The notes under the pieces: generated by a model | What the model saw: the letters and a program-made list of their open reading frames with translations, nothing else | Databases searched by the model: none | Told to the model about the DNA's origin: nothing | Assembly (NCBI RefSeq): GCF_001643305.1 | Contig: NZ_LSGW01000094.1 | Location: 1 to 64,000, forward strand | DNA: 64,000 bases | Origin: Aeromonas salmonicida subsp. salmonicida | Lineage (GTDB): Bacteria > Pseudomonadota > Gammaproteobacteria > Enterobacterales > Aeromonadaceae | Direction of reading: 5' to 3' | Translations under genes and position numbers: made by a program | Shown: positions 1-7,292 of the stretch, in pieces | How the letters are laid out: every line of letters begins with the position of its first letter | Position numbering within the stretch: position 1 is the stretch's first letter

Positions 1-2
1 TG

Positions 3-308
3 CTGGAAAAGCTGCGCCACCACTACCGACGAGCCAAAACCATCACGCTGATCCTCGATAACTACATCATTCACAAAAGCAAACAGACCGAGCGATGGTT
101 GAAGAAGAACCCCAAGTTCTGCCTGGTATTCCAGCCAGTTTACAGTCCTTGGGTTAATCACATCGAACGGCTGTGGCACAAGTTACATGAAACCATCACG
201 CGCAATCATCAATGCAGAGGGATGGCCAACCTGCTGGCTCGAGTGAAATACTTCATGGATACCGTGTCTCCTTTCCCCGGGAATGGCTATGGCACAGCGA
301 AGGTGTAG
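3..308 (+). CDS. IS630-family transposase, C-terminal part (cut by window edge)
   Basis: The reading frame is open from the left edge. It holds a LILDNYIIHKS segment carrying the second acidic residue of the DDE catalytic triad. It also holds SPWVNHIERLW, where the Glu after His-Ile is the third acid of IS630/Tc1-type enzymes. The C-terminus shown is about 100 residues of a protein normally near 340. The stop codon is only 12 bp from the stop of the convergent winged-helix gene, so the terminal inverted repeat of the IS probably overlaps the end of that gene. The 5' part and left inverted repeat are outside the window, so intactness cannot be judged. Confidence 0.85.
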   Translation: MEKLRHHYRRAKTITLILDNYIIHKSKQTERWLKKNPKFCLVFQPVYSPWVNHIERLWHKLHETITRNHQCRGMANLLARVKYFMDTVSPFPGNGYGTAKV

Positions 309-319
309 CACTATTAGGA

Positions 320-781
320 TCAGTTATTTAGAGGCTTCACAACAGGCTTAACTGTTTTTTGGCTATGTTGCTCTCTCCACTCCTTTCTATTTTCCATGAA
401 TTGATCAACTTTGATTTCTACATTTGTTGATTCCACATCAGAAAATTTAATGACATCATATTCATTAGAAAAACCAACACCGCCACTCTTGATAACTATC
501 AGACCCATTTTCTCAAGAGTTTTTAGGCTAGTCTCGATAGTGCCTTTGCTAACACCAAGTTCTTGTTGTAACTCACGGACTGAGCTATTAACCTTGGTTA
601 CTTTTTTATTGTTTGGATCATCTTTAGACACTTGCCAGCCTAGCAAGTAACTATACAACAGTTTGTCGATTGGCTTGAATTGAATGCCGTTAACTGTTTT
701 GGCGCGGCGGACAGAATCCCAAACTGTAGTAAAATTCTCGGTTTCTTTTTCAGTGCTATTGTTTTTGGTTGTTTTTTCCAT
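320..781 (-). CDS. Winged-helix DNA-binding protein, plasmid replication-type
   Basis: A 153-residue protein if started at the ATG at 781, which has an AGAGGAAA Shine-Dalgarno sequence; an in-frame start at 808 lacks one. Residues about 30-125 look like a winged helix: a KPIDKLLYSYLLGWQ helix, then SVRELQQELGVSKGTIETSLKTLE as helix-turn-helix, then a hydrophobic wing. Such domains occur in plasmid and phage replication or partition regulators. Its start lies inside the upstream 55-codon gene (26-bp overlap), so translation is probably coupled. The C-terminal tail (SQKTVKPVVKPLNN) runs into the presumed IS630 terminus, so the natural C-terminus may have been replaced. The exact role is unknown. 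Confidence 0.6.
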   Translation of the reverse strand: MEKTTKNNSTEKETENFTTVWDSVRRAKTVNGIQFKPIDKLLYSYLLGWQVSKDDPNNKKVTKVNSSVRELQQELGVSKGTIETSLKTLEKMGLIVIKSGGVGFSNEYDVIKFSDVESTNVEIKVDQFMENRKEWREQHSQKTVKPVVKPLNN

Positions 782-923
782 CGGTTTCCTCTTTATCATT
801 AATATCATTGGATTTTTTATGGTGGTCGATCATTCTAATTATCACTGTCTGTGCGCTTACTTGTTGTTTCTGGCTTTCTGACATAACATATCGCAATAGC
901 TCACGTGGAATATTCAGTTGCAT
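756..923 (-). CDS. Small ribbon-helix-helix-like protein (55 aa)
   Basis: A 55-codon reading frame starting MQLNIPRELLRYVMSESQ, preceded by AAAGAGG nine bases upstream of the ATG. The N-terminus fits a ribbon-helix-helix fold: a short strand (QLNIP), helix (RELLRYVMSESQKQ), a turn with QVSAQ, and a second helix (TVIIRMIDHH). The tail is Asp/Glu/Lys/Asn-rich. It lies between the 68-aa gene (4 bp gap) and the winged-helix gene (26-bp overlap), so the three look like one translationally coupled operon. Ribbon-helix-helix proteins beside plasmid origins usually control copy number, partition or mobilisation; that role is inferred. Confidence 0.5.
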   Translation of the reverse strand: MQLNIPRELLRYVMSESQKQQVSAQTVIIRMIDHHKKSNDINDKEETDGKNNQKQ

Positions 924-927
924 TAAT

Positions 928-1134
928 TTATTCCTCTTTGTTTTTAAGATATTTAGCTTTTGATTTCTTATATGGCTTATGTGATTTCAAGATCTCTTCT
1001 ACTTCACGCCAGAAGTAATAACGAGCTTCTGTTGTAGCTTGGTGTGCTGCGCGCTGTGCTTTCTTAATTGCTTCGGATAATTCGTAGCGAGACATGTAAT
1101 CTGTATATGCTTGATCAGTTGTAAAATAAGCCAT
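928..1134 (-). CDS. Small basic helical protein of unknown function (68 aa)
   Basis: Starts at an ATG with GAGG six bases upstream and ends four bases before the next gene. The predicted protein begins MAYFTTDQAYTDYMSRYELS, continues as one long amphipathic helix rich in Ala, Gln, Arg and Glu, and ends in a Lys-rich tail (KPYKKSKAKYLKNKEE). No family is recognised. It is the first gene of the three-gene minus-strand operon, and the AT-rich origin-like region lies upstream of it. Confidence 0.5.
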   Translation of the reverse strand: MAYFTTDQAYTDYMSRYELSEAIKKAQRAAHQATTEARYYFWREVEEILKSHKPYKKSKAKYLKNKEE

Positions 1135-1315
1135 TGGTTCCTCATAGTTAAAATATAAACAAAAATCTGCCGTTCAATAATATTATTGAAAGCATAATTT
1201 AATGGGTAATATGTGTGGGTGTTATACAAACAAGAAAAGTAAGTTATTTCCCATTTCTCACTGTATAACTATATATTATCACAAAAACAGAAAATAATCA
1301 AGAACTTTTTGCTTG

Positions 1316-1324
1316 TTATGCACA
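1316..1324 (+). promoter_or_regulatory. DnaA box
   Basis: TTATGCACA matches the consensus TTATNCACA completely. A weaker partial match (TTATCACA) lies about 40 bp to the left. One nonamer can occur by chance in AT-rich DNA; its proximity to iterons raises its weight. Confidence 0.4.
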
Positions 1325-2090
1325 AATAATTCCTACTTAGTATATCACACAATAAATTTAGGTGTCAAATCGCAAATCAATGAAAAATAGATTTGCATTT
1401 AAAGCCTCTAATTAAGCCTAAATTTCAATTGCAGCCCTCAACCCATACAAACAACCCTACCTATAACACAACAATTGAATACAGCGCGATTTAAGCATGT
1501 TCTATTGAGGCGTAAAGCTTGTCACACAACACAATTAGCTGTCGCTGAACACCAACATAATATCTATTCAGATATATCACACAACATATGTTTTTATTTA
1601 TGTTTGTTACTATAAATCTTGATGAATAATATATACTGTGTTTTTTAGTATATATTATGAATCTTAGATTTATCATATAGGCAAGTGTCATTGTGTTTGG
1701 ACACGAAGCATATAGGGAGACTGTCGTAATGAGTGAGCATAGCGAGCATTTATGACTGTCTATTAATATCTATTAATATCTATAAACACATACCATAATA
1801 TTAGACACAACACAATCATTCATGTTCATTCATTATGTTATGTTGGTCTTTAACACATACTGTTAATGAACGGATGTGAATGGGCTGTTTGTGTTCATAG
1901 TTTTATATATACATATTATATTATTAACCAATACATAAATTTCATATCCATTCAATTTATATACTGGTGTGTTTGGGCGACATTGGATGTTGGAGCATAA
2001 GCGACAACAGACAGGGCGAGCCCTACTAATTTAATTAATAGTTTTATTTAGTGTTATATAGTCTTATATAATATTATAAGTCCCAGTTTC

Positions 2091-2144
2091 TAGGACACCC
2101 TGTCCTAAATACTAGGACACCCCTACCCAGAAATTAGGACACCC
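2091..2144 (+). repeat. Three iterons, 22-bp spacing
   Basis: TAGGACACCC occurs at 2091-2100, 2113-2122 and 2135-2144, so starts are exactly 22 bp apart, or two helical turns. The first copy is followed directly by TGTCCTA, the inverted half. Iterons of about 20-22 bp in phase with the helix are the classical binding sites of plasmid Rep proteins and are also used as operators for rep genes. Confidence 0.65.
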
Positions 2145-2154
2145 TATTTATTAT

Positions 2155-2178
2155 AAGGGGCAGTGTCACCCCTTTTTT
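2155..2178 (+). terminator. Intrinsic terminator, plus-strand direction
   Basis: AAGGGG and CCCCTT form a 6-bp stem around an 8-nt loop, followed by TTTT on the plus strand. No plus-strand gene precedes it, so it would end a transcript coming from the iteron region. In the minus direction the following bases are not T-rich. Confidence 0.45.
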
Positions 2179-2208
2179 GTTTGTGTTGGAAATAGGCGGC
2201 CATTAAAT

Positions 2209-2670
2209 TTATTGGTATAATGATATTGGTGTAGGTGATGAGTCTGGTAGTGTATATTTTATTTCTATTACACCGTGGCTCAGTACATATTTTTTAATTT
2301 TATCACTTATTGTGTTGTCTTCACCTCTGATACCAGCCAACTCGTCATACAAACTCCAACCCTTAATTTTTGCTAAGCAGTTATATGCTTCACGTATCTT
2401 ATTTTGATCGTTGAATGTAAAACACGCACTGATTAAGTCTTTATTTCCATCACCATGTATAACTATGTATTCGATACTTGCATTTATTTTATGCAAGACT
2501 TTAATGGTATTCTGGGAGTCTTTTATGGTAACATCATATTTTTTACCATTATAAATATTAAGCACCGATACTATTTCATTTGTATTATGAATATCAAAGC
2601 TTGCACCTACTTTGCGTTCATCAACTTTATGTCCTTTCTTGTTATATTGTTCAATTATAAAATCACTCAT
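2209..2670 (-). CDS. Hypothetical protein (153 aa)
   Basis: Starts MSDFIIEQYNKKGHKVDERK with AAGAGGT upstream of the ATG. The protein is soluble, slightly acidic and predicted to be mostly beta in its first 90 residues (VGASFDIHNTNEIVSVLNIY and neighbouring strands), then helical around residues 90-120, ending in ISLYQ. It has no signal peptide, membrane segment or recognisable motif. It stands alone between the iteron region and the integrase, a typical cargo position in an integrated element. Codon use is AT-rich like the rest of the element. I do not recognise the family. Confidence 0.55.
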   Translation of the reverse strand: MSDFIIEQYNKKGHKVDERKVGASFDIHNTNEIVSVLNIYNGKKYDVTIKDSQNTIKVLHKINASIEYIVIHGDGNKDLISACFTFNDQNKIREAYNCLAKIKGWSLYDELAGIRGEDNTISDKIKKYVLSHGVIEIKYTLPDSSPTPISLYQ

Positions 2671-2713
2671 TAATTACCTCTTATGTAGTGTTCCATTGCT
2701 CAATATTAAACAA

Positions 2714-2733
2714 TGGAGTCCCGAAGGACTCCA
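2714..2733. other. Perfect hairpin with CGAA tetraloop
   Basis: TGGAGTCC and GGACTCCA form an 8-bp perfect stem closed by CGAA, 44 bp upstream of the 153-aa gene. Neither side has a T-run, so it is not an obvious terminator. It could be a terminator relic or a protein or RNA recognition site. Confidence 0.35.
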
Positions 2734-2838
2734 CCACATTATTAAATAAAAGGTTGATTGTCAAAGCCCCGGAAAAATATATTTATCTCTAAATAAATAA
2801 AAGAGTTATCATATTAATTTTAAATCAATTTATAATAA

Positions 2839-3062
2839 TTAAAAATACATAAATTTAAGACACGTTTTGTGTGTATTGATCCTAACTGTTTGTGTGGCAT
2901 CGTCCTTACCATCTCCACGGCTCCCTGTGCGCTCATAGACACATACCTTATGTGACCCATCTAGATATGAATTGACGAGCCTATACTGTGTTTAGGGGCC
3001 GATAGAGCAGCCCCAGAGGCTAAGAACGTGAGAGATAACATGATTGTAATTATTGATTTCAT
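2839..3062 (-). pseudogene. Small secreted protein gene, frameshifted
   Basis: An ATG overlaps the integrase stop codon (ATGA), suggesting coupled translation. The first 22 residues (MKSIITIMLSLTFLASGAAL...) are a clear signal peptide ending ALSA. The frame as it stands stops after 33 codons at 2961. In the -1 frame a sensible mature protein continues: TQYRLVNSYLDGSHKVCVY, then a Gly/Asp-rich stretch, VRINTHKTCLKFMYF and a stop at 2839. Adding one A to the AAA run after the GCC CCT codons (near 2990-2992) joins both parts into about 71 residues with two Cys. The gene is therefore most likely inactivated by a one-base deletion, or affected by a sequencing error. The function is unknown. Confidence 0.55.
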
Positions 3063-4276
3063 AGTGCTACCTCTAAAGCCTCTTGCAATTTATTCAATGG
3101 AACATCACCACCATAGCGATCATAGCTGATAGCCTTGTTTGTGTGCCCGAGTATGGCAGCCGCATATTGCAAGGGAATACCCGCAGCTTTCAGCTTGCTG
3201 GCTACCGTGTGCCGCAGGCTGTGGAAGTCTTTATCAACTGGCCTGTTACGGCTGAACCATTGCCCAAACAGATGGCTATAGCTGTTGTTCCGGTATGGTA
3301 GCTCTTTGAACAACCTACCCACTTTCCTGCTTGCTACGAAGTCCAGGAATCCAGCAGCCAACAATTTGCTGTGTATGGGGACAAGCCGTTGGCTTGCTTC
3401 TGTCTTGAGGCTCTGATCTTTCCGTGTGGCTCGGATGTTGAAACACCACACACCATTAACTTGCTCTATATCGTCGCTGTAGAGCTGACAGGCTTCATTA
3501 GAACGCAATCCGTGGTATCGCCCTATCATGGCGATGAACATGCGCCACGGCTCTTGCTCCTTGGCCCATACATCGAATTGTTTAAGCTCTGGATCTGTGT
3601 AGCCGGATCTTACGTTGACCTCTTTGACCCGCTTGAGCTTCAAGCCTTTAAAGATGTCTGTTGTTTGCTCTGTGTGATCAGCAAGCCAACTAAACAACAA
3701 ACTCAGTTTTTGAATGTACTTATTGATTGTGGTCGGAGACTTGCCAGAACCCAACAGCCAAGTTTTGAACGCTACAGCATCCGCCTTTGTGTACTCAGAC
3801 AGACACTTATCACCAACGTTTTCAATAAAGGTGTTGATGTAGTTTTGTTGGTTCTTGGTCTCTTTAGGAGCCCATGACAATTGCTTTTCAGTAATGTATG
3901 ACTCTACGTGACCGGAAAGCTTTTCTTCTTGGTCTGGTGATGTGTGTTCGGAAGGTACAACGGGGGACTCGACCCCGGAGGGGCTGCCGGTGCAAGCAGG
4001 GATGTGAACGTGCCCGTTTAGCGGGGGATGTTGTGTCGTTGATGCTTCAGCTTCAAACCCAACGGGTTTAGACATGACATCACGGCAAGCAGCATCGGAG
4101 ATGCATACAGCTTGCTGCACATCAGGGCTGGAATGATTGAAGTGAATTTGAAGTGCTAAGAGCTGGGCTTGTGCCTTGTCTCTTGTTTTGAGGGATTTAC
4201 GGAAGGTCTGACGACGACCATTACACATGGTCACTCGTTGGTAGTAGTAAATGCCGTTTCTATTCAGTAAGTACAT
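3059..4276 (-). CDS. int: Tyrosine recombinase (integrase) of the ffs-inserted element
   Basis: A 405-residue site-specific recombinase starting at the ATG at 4276, which has AGGGGGT at good spacing; an upstream in-frame start at 4324 is less likely. The N-terminus (YLLNRNGIYYYQRV) resembles the arm-binding start of many island integrases. The core-binding SAM-like domain spans about residues 120-210 and the catalytic domain about 225-400. Visible catalytic residues are Arg in RYHGLRSNEACQL, Lys in the LKTEASQRLVPI region, the HSLRH box (His and Arg), His in LGHTNK, and the nucleophile Tyr in SYDRYGG. It would excise and insert the element at ffs. A frameshifted small gene overlaps its stop codon. 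Confidence 0.93.
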   Translation of the reverse strand: MYLLNRNGIYYYQRVTMCNGRRQTFRKSLKTRDKAQAQLLALQIHFNHSSPDVQQAVCISDAACRDVMSKPVGFEAEASTTQHPPLNGHVHIPACTGSPSGVESPVVPSEHTSPDQEEKLSGHVESYITEKQLSWAPKETKNQQNYINTFIENVGDKCLSEYTKADAVAFKTWLLGSGKSPTTINKYIQKLSLLFSWLADHTEQTTDIFKGLKLKRVKEVNVRSGYTDPELKQFDVWAKEQEPWRMFIAMIGRYHGLRSNEACQLYSDDIEQVNGVWCFNIRATRKDQSLKTEASQRLVPIHSKLLAAGFLDFVASRKVGRLFKELPYRNNSYSHLFGQWFSRNRPVDKDFHSLRHTVASKLKAAGIPLQYAAAILGHTNKAISYDRYGGDVPLNKLQEALEVAL

Positions 4277-4319
4277 GGCACCCCCTATGAGGATTGTGTG
4301 CCAGTTTGTGTGACAGTCA

Positions 4320-4347
4320 TACACAAACAGCTTGCCTTCAACAAGCT
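4320..4347 (-). terminator. Hairpin between ffs and integrase
   Basis: AGCTTG and CAAGCT form a 6-bp stem with a 7-nt loop; on the minus strand it is followed by GTTTGTG. It lies within 40 bp of the ffs 3' end and could end the SRP RNA transcript with element-supplied sequence. The T-run is weak. Confidence 0.35.
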
Positions 4348-4382
4348 AAGTTACTGATCTTAAACGGGAATGGCAGAAACAG

Positions 4383-4494
4383 GTGGTGGCCCCATCAGCC
4401 ACATCCCGGCACTCGAGTCCCCCGCCTTGGCTGCTACCTTCCGGTCCTGACCAGGTTGACGAGTTATCAATGCGAGAGGACCAATGGGACCACC
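4383..4494 (-). ncRNA. ffs: 4.5S RNA (bacterial SRP RNA)
   Basis: The minus strand holds the conserved SRP domain: CAGGTCAGGACCGGAAGG-like tetraloop region (here CTGGTCAGGACCGGAAGG) followed by AGCAGCCAAGGC and GTGCCGGGATGTGGCTG. The ends pair: GGTGGTCCC at the 5' end with GGGGCCACC at the 3' end, giving about 112 nt, close to the 114 nt of the Escherichia coli RNA. It pairs with Ffh to target ribosomes to the membrane. The 3' terminal segment is the likely attB of the element to its left; the gene itself appears complete. Exact ends are estimated from the pairing. Confidence 0.93.
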
Positions 4495-4587
4495 GGCGAG
4501 GAGAATAGCAAAGTCCCATTTCATTGCAATGGCTTTCTGCCTGCGGGCGTACCGTTTGCCTTATTTTTCAACAATCTGCCGAATGAG

Positions 4588-5376
4588 TCAGCTAAACAAC
4601 ATGAATTTTGCCCCGACCAGCAACATCAGCAGGGCGAAGGCCTGCTTGAGCCGCTTGGGAGAAAGTCGATGTGCCAGCCTGGCGCCCACCCGGGCAAACT
4701 GGGTGCTGGTGAGCACTATGCCAAGCAGGGCGGGCAGATAGATGAAACCGACACTCCACTCGGGCAAGTCCGCATGGCCCCAACCGGCGTAGAGATAGCT
4801 GAGGCTGCCCGCCAGCGCTATGGGTATGCTGCAGGCCGCAGAGGCTGCAACCGCGTTGCGCATCGGTACGCTGTTCCAGCAGAGATAAGGCACTGTCAGC
4901 GAGCCGCCGCCGATACCGAACAGTGCCGACATCCAGCCGATGAGGGTGCCCGCTATGCCGGTTCCCACTGGGCCGGGCAGATGGCGCTCCGCCTTTGGCC
5001 TGAGGTTGAGCCCCATCTGCAATGCCATGGCCCAGGCGAAACAGCCGATGATGACATTGAGGGTGCCGGCACTGAGCTGGTTGGCTGTCATGCCACCGAG
5101 CCAGGCGCCAATCAACATGCCGACCCCGAGGCGCCGTATCATCACCCAGTCGACCGCACCAGCCTCTTGGTGAGCCCGCAGCGAGCTGAAACCGGTGAAG
5201 ATCATGGTGGGCAACGAGGTGCCAAGTGCCAGATGGGTGATGATGTCGGGCTCAAATCCCATGGCCCTGAAGCTCACCACCAGCACGGGCACTATGATAA
5301 GACCGCCGCCAATGCCGAACAGCCCAGCCAGCATGCCAGCAAACGCGCCCAACAACAGATAACCCATAAACAGCAT
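4588..5376 (-). CDS. TauE/SafE-family membrane exporter
   Basis: About 262 residues with eight hydrophobic segments and the two family repeats marked by FGIGGGLIIVPVL near the start and ALFGIGGGSLTVPYL in the middle. The family exports or imports sulfite, sulfoacetate and other organosulfur or carboxylate anions across the inner membrane; the substrate cannot be told from sequence. The ATG at 5376 is chosen because AAGGA lies six bases upstream; the ATG at 5382 sits directly against that sequence. It lies between ffs and a permease gene and follows a strong terminator, so it is probably transcribed alone. Confidence 0.85.
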   Translation of the reverse strand: MLFMGYLLLGAFAGMLAGLFGIGGGLIIVPVLVVSFRAMGFEPDIITHLALGTSLPTMIFTGFSSLRAHQEAGAVDWVMIRRLGVGMLIGAWLGGMTANQLSAGTLNVIIGCFAWAMALQMGLNLRPKAERHLPGPVGTGIAGTLIGWMSALFGIGGGSLTVPYLCWNSVPMRNAVAASAACSIPIALAGSLSYLYAGWGHADLPEWSVGFIYLPALLGIVLTSTQFARVGARLAHRLSPKRLKQAFALLMLLVGAKFMLFS

Positions 5377-5424
5377 AAACATTCCTTCCAGAGGCCGCGC
5401 AGTGGCCCCAAGGCCAACACGCGC

Positions 5425-5456
5425 ATAAAAAAGAGATGGCCCTTGGACCATCTCTT
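5425..5456 (-). terminator. Terminator of the amino-acid permease gene
   Basis: AAGAGATGG and CCATCTCTT form a 9-bp stem with an 8-nt loop, followed by a T-run on the minus strand, 12 bp after the permease stop codon. Confidence 0.85.
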
Positions 5457-5467
5457 CATTGTGCCGG

Positions 5468-6904
5468 TTAACTCAAGGGAATGGTACCGTCCATCACCTT
5501 GTAGAAGGCCAGCACGGCGCACCCGAGCAGGGCCGCCGTCATCCCCTGCTCCAGTCGGTTGAGGCCGCGCAACCCGTGGTGTTGACGCGCCTTCCAGTAG
5601 ATGAAGATGCCCGGGCTGTAGAGCAGCGCCACCAGCAGCAGGTACTCCACACCGGCGGCATAGACCAGCCAGCAGCCATAAGTAGTGGCCACCAGGGCCA
5701 GCAGCAGGTCACGCTTGCGCTGATGGGATTGACCCTCGTAGGTCTCTCCCTTCATTGCCAGCTTGAGGCCATAGGCACCGGAGAAGACGTAGGGCACCAG
5801 CGCCGCCGAGGTGGCGATATTGACCAGCGCCAGATAGGTGCTGCTCTGGAAGTAGATGATGATCAGGAAGATCTGCACCAGACAGGTGGAACACCAGAGC
5901 GACACCTGCGGCGAGCCGTTCTTGTTCTCCTTGGCAAACCAACTGGGGAAGACACCTGTCTTGCCGGCTATGTAAGGTACTTCCGCTGCCAACACTGTCC
6001 AGCTAAGCAAGGCACCCATCACGGAGATCACCAGACCTATGTTGATGAGCCAGGCGCCCCAGGGGCCCAGCACTTTTTCAAGGATCATGGCGGTAGAGGG
6101 ATTCTTGAGCTGGGCCAGTTCCGGCTGACTCATGACCCCCAGGGAGAACAGAGTCACCATGACGTAGAGCGTCAGGGCACCGAGCAGCGCCAGCACGGTG
6201 GCACGGCCCACGTCCTTGCGGTGACGGGCACGGGCAGAGACCACCACAGCCCCTTCGATGCCGATGAAGACCCAGAGCGTCACCTTCATGGTGGACTTGA
6301 CCTGATCCATCACGGATCCCAGCTCCACGTTGTCGTGGCCCCAGATATCCAGGGTGAAGGTCTGCATGTTGAAGGCGAGCAGTATGGCGATGCAGAACAC
6401 GATGAGCGGCACCATCTTGGCGATGGTGGTGATGATGTTCACCAGAGCGGCGACCTGGATCCCGCGCAGCACCAGCGCATGCACCGACCAGATCAGGATG
6501 GAGGCCAGTACGATGGCCACCGGCGTGTTGCCGTCACCGAAGATGACGTTGTCCGGCGTGTCAAAGAAGTAGCTCAGGGCGCTGAACACGACGATGGCAT
6601 AGGAGACGTTGGCCAGCAGCTGACAGAGCCAGTAACCCCAGGCGGCGTTGAAACCGATGAAATCGCCGAAACCGGCCTTGGCGTAACTGAAGATACCGCC
6701 ATCGAGATCCGGGCGGCGCATGGAAAGATTCTGGTAAACCAGCGCGAGGCAGATCATGCCCAGACCCGTGATGGCCCAACCCAGGGCAACGGCCCCGGCA
6801 CTGGCATGAGCGGCAATATTTTGTGGCAGACTGAAGACCCCGGCGCCGACCATGGAGCCGATCACCAGCGAGATGAGGGCGCCAAGCCCTAGTTTCTTGT
6901 CCAT
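5468..6904 (-). CDS. Basic amino acid/polyamine antiporter, APA family (ArcD/YdgI-like)
   Basis: A 478-residue inner-membrane carrier with about 12-13 hydrophobic segments. The N-terminal GSMVGAGVFSLPQNIA motif in the first membrane helix is typical of APC-superfamily antiporters that bind the amino-acid backbone there. VFIGIEGAVVVSARARHRKDVG matches the arginine/ornithine (ArcD) and YdgI branch. Family members exchange arginine for ornithine, or lysine or histidine for their amines. No arc or decarboxylase genes are adjacent in the window, so the substrate pair is only a family-level guess. A strong terminator follows, and the 335-bp upstream region carries its promoter. Confidence 0.85.
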   Translation of the reverse strand: MDKKLGLGALISLVIGSMVGAGVFSLPQNIAAHASAGAVALGWAITGLGMICLALVYQNLSMRRPDLDGGIFSYAKAGFGDFIGFNAAWGYWLCQLLANVSYAIVVFSALSYFFDTPDNVIFGDGNTPVAIVLASILIWSVHALVLRGIQVAALVNIITTIAKMVPLIVFCIAILLAFNMQTFTLDIWGHDNVELGSVMDQVKSTMKVTLWVFIGIEGAVVVSARARHRKDVGRATVLALLGALTLYVMVTLFSLGVMSQPELAQLKNPSTAMILEKVLGPWGAWLINIGLVISVMGALLSWTVLAAEVPYIAGKTGVFPSWFAKENKNGSPQVSLWCSTCLVQIFLIIIYFQSSTYLALVNIATSAALVPYVFSGAYGLKLAMKGETYEGQSHQRKRDLLLALVATTYGCWLVYAAGVEYLLLVALLYSPGIFIYWKARQHHGLRGLNRLEQGMTAALLGCAVLAFYKVMDGTIPLS

Positions 6905-7002
6905 CTCAATCCTGTTTGATTAGGCGGCGGCAGAGCGTCCGTATTCATACTGCGCGCAATATGGGAGGGGCGAAAAATCCGTACCCCGTGAAAAAGGCGG
7001 CA

Positions 7003-7031
7003 ACTATATTGCATGACTATTCCGACCGCAA
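7003..7031 (-). promoter_or_regulatory. Possible sigma-70 promoter for the permease gene
   Basis: TTGCGG, 17 bp, TATAGT on the minus strand, about 100 bp before the permease start. The -10 is good and the -35 poor. The rest of 6905-7239 shows no gene; it contains only a TGCATG-GG-CATGCA inverted repeat at 7181-7194. Confidence 0.3.
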
Positions 7032-7239
7032 TCCCTCGTACCGTCAATCATGCCCCGTCTTGACCGCGCGCAATTTTACAGTACTGACCCCGAGTGCCTG
7101 TGAGCTGGTTCAAATTAAGAAAGACCCGTTGATATTTCACATTTTTCCATGACCTGGCCCCCGTTTTTCCGGATCAGACCTGCATGGGCATGCAGATGAC
7201 CATCAGCGCCGCCGGGCCGGCCCGCGAGTCAAACGCACA

Positions 7240-7273
7240 ATAAAAATGCCCCTGTACCAGCGGCCAGGGGCAT
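7240..7273 (-). terminator. Terminator of the valine-degradation operon
   Basis: ATGCCCCT and AGGGGCAT form an 8-bp stem with TTTTATT following on the minus strand, 20 bp past the SDR stop codon. Confidence 0.85.
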
Positions 7274-7292
7274 CTAGTGGTGGGCGACAAAA

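Larger units (their letters stand above)
1135..2208. other. AT-rich, gene-free origin-like region
   Basis: About 1.07 kb without a credible gene on either strand. It contains a DnaA box (1316-1324), a 10-bp direct duplication TATTAATATC (1761-1780), many short AT tracts, three 22-bp-spaced iterons (2091-2144) and a hairpin with T-run (2155-2178). The promoter of the 68-aa operon must lie near its left end. Together this resembles the replication origin of an iteron plasmid, but no classical Rep initiator gene is visible beside it. Confidence 0.5.
1..4382. mobile_element. Integrated plasmid-like element at the 3' end of ffs (right end only)
   Basis: This stretch is clearly more AT-rich than the GC-rich chromosome to its right and contains no housekeeping gene. 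It carries an IS630-type transposase end, small DNA-binding proteins, a DnaA box with iterons, orphan small proteins, and a tyrosine recombinase. The recombinase gene starts about 110 bp from the 3' end of the 4.5S RNA gene. Tyrosine recombinases commonly use the 3' end of a structural RNA gene as attB and restore the gene on integration, and ffs here looks intact. The other attachment site was not found, so the element must extend left of the window. The boundary near 4382 is inferred from where ffs ends. Confidence 0.75.

Noticed and set aside
2987..2996. Programmed -1 frameshift in the small secreted gene
   Set aside because: The junction lacks a proper X-XXY-YYZ heptamer; slippage on AAA would give a TAA stop. 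A one-base deletion explains it better.
3961..3972. Twelve-base identity (CGGGGGACTCGA) between the integrase gene and ffs as a possible attachment repeat
   Set aside because: It is in inverse orientation to ffs, lies inside the integrase coding sequence and is short, so it cannot be the direct repeat expected of att sites.
7181..7194. TGCATGGGCATGCA palindrome as an operator
   Set aside because: Only six bases per arm, far from both neighbouring starts, and no known consensus.
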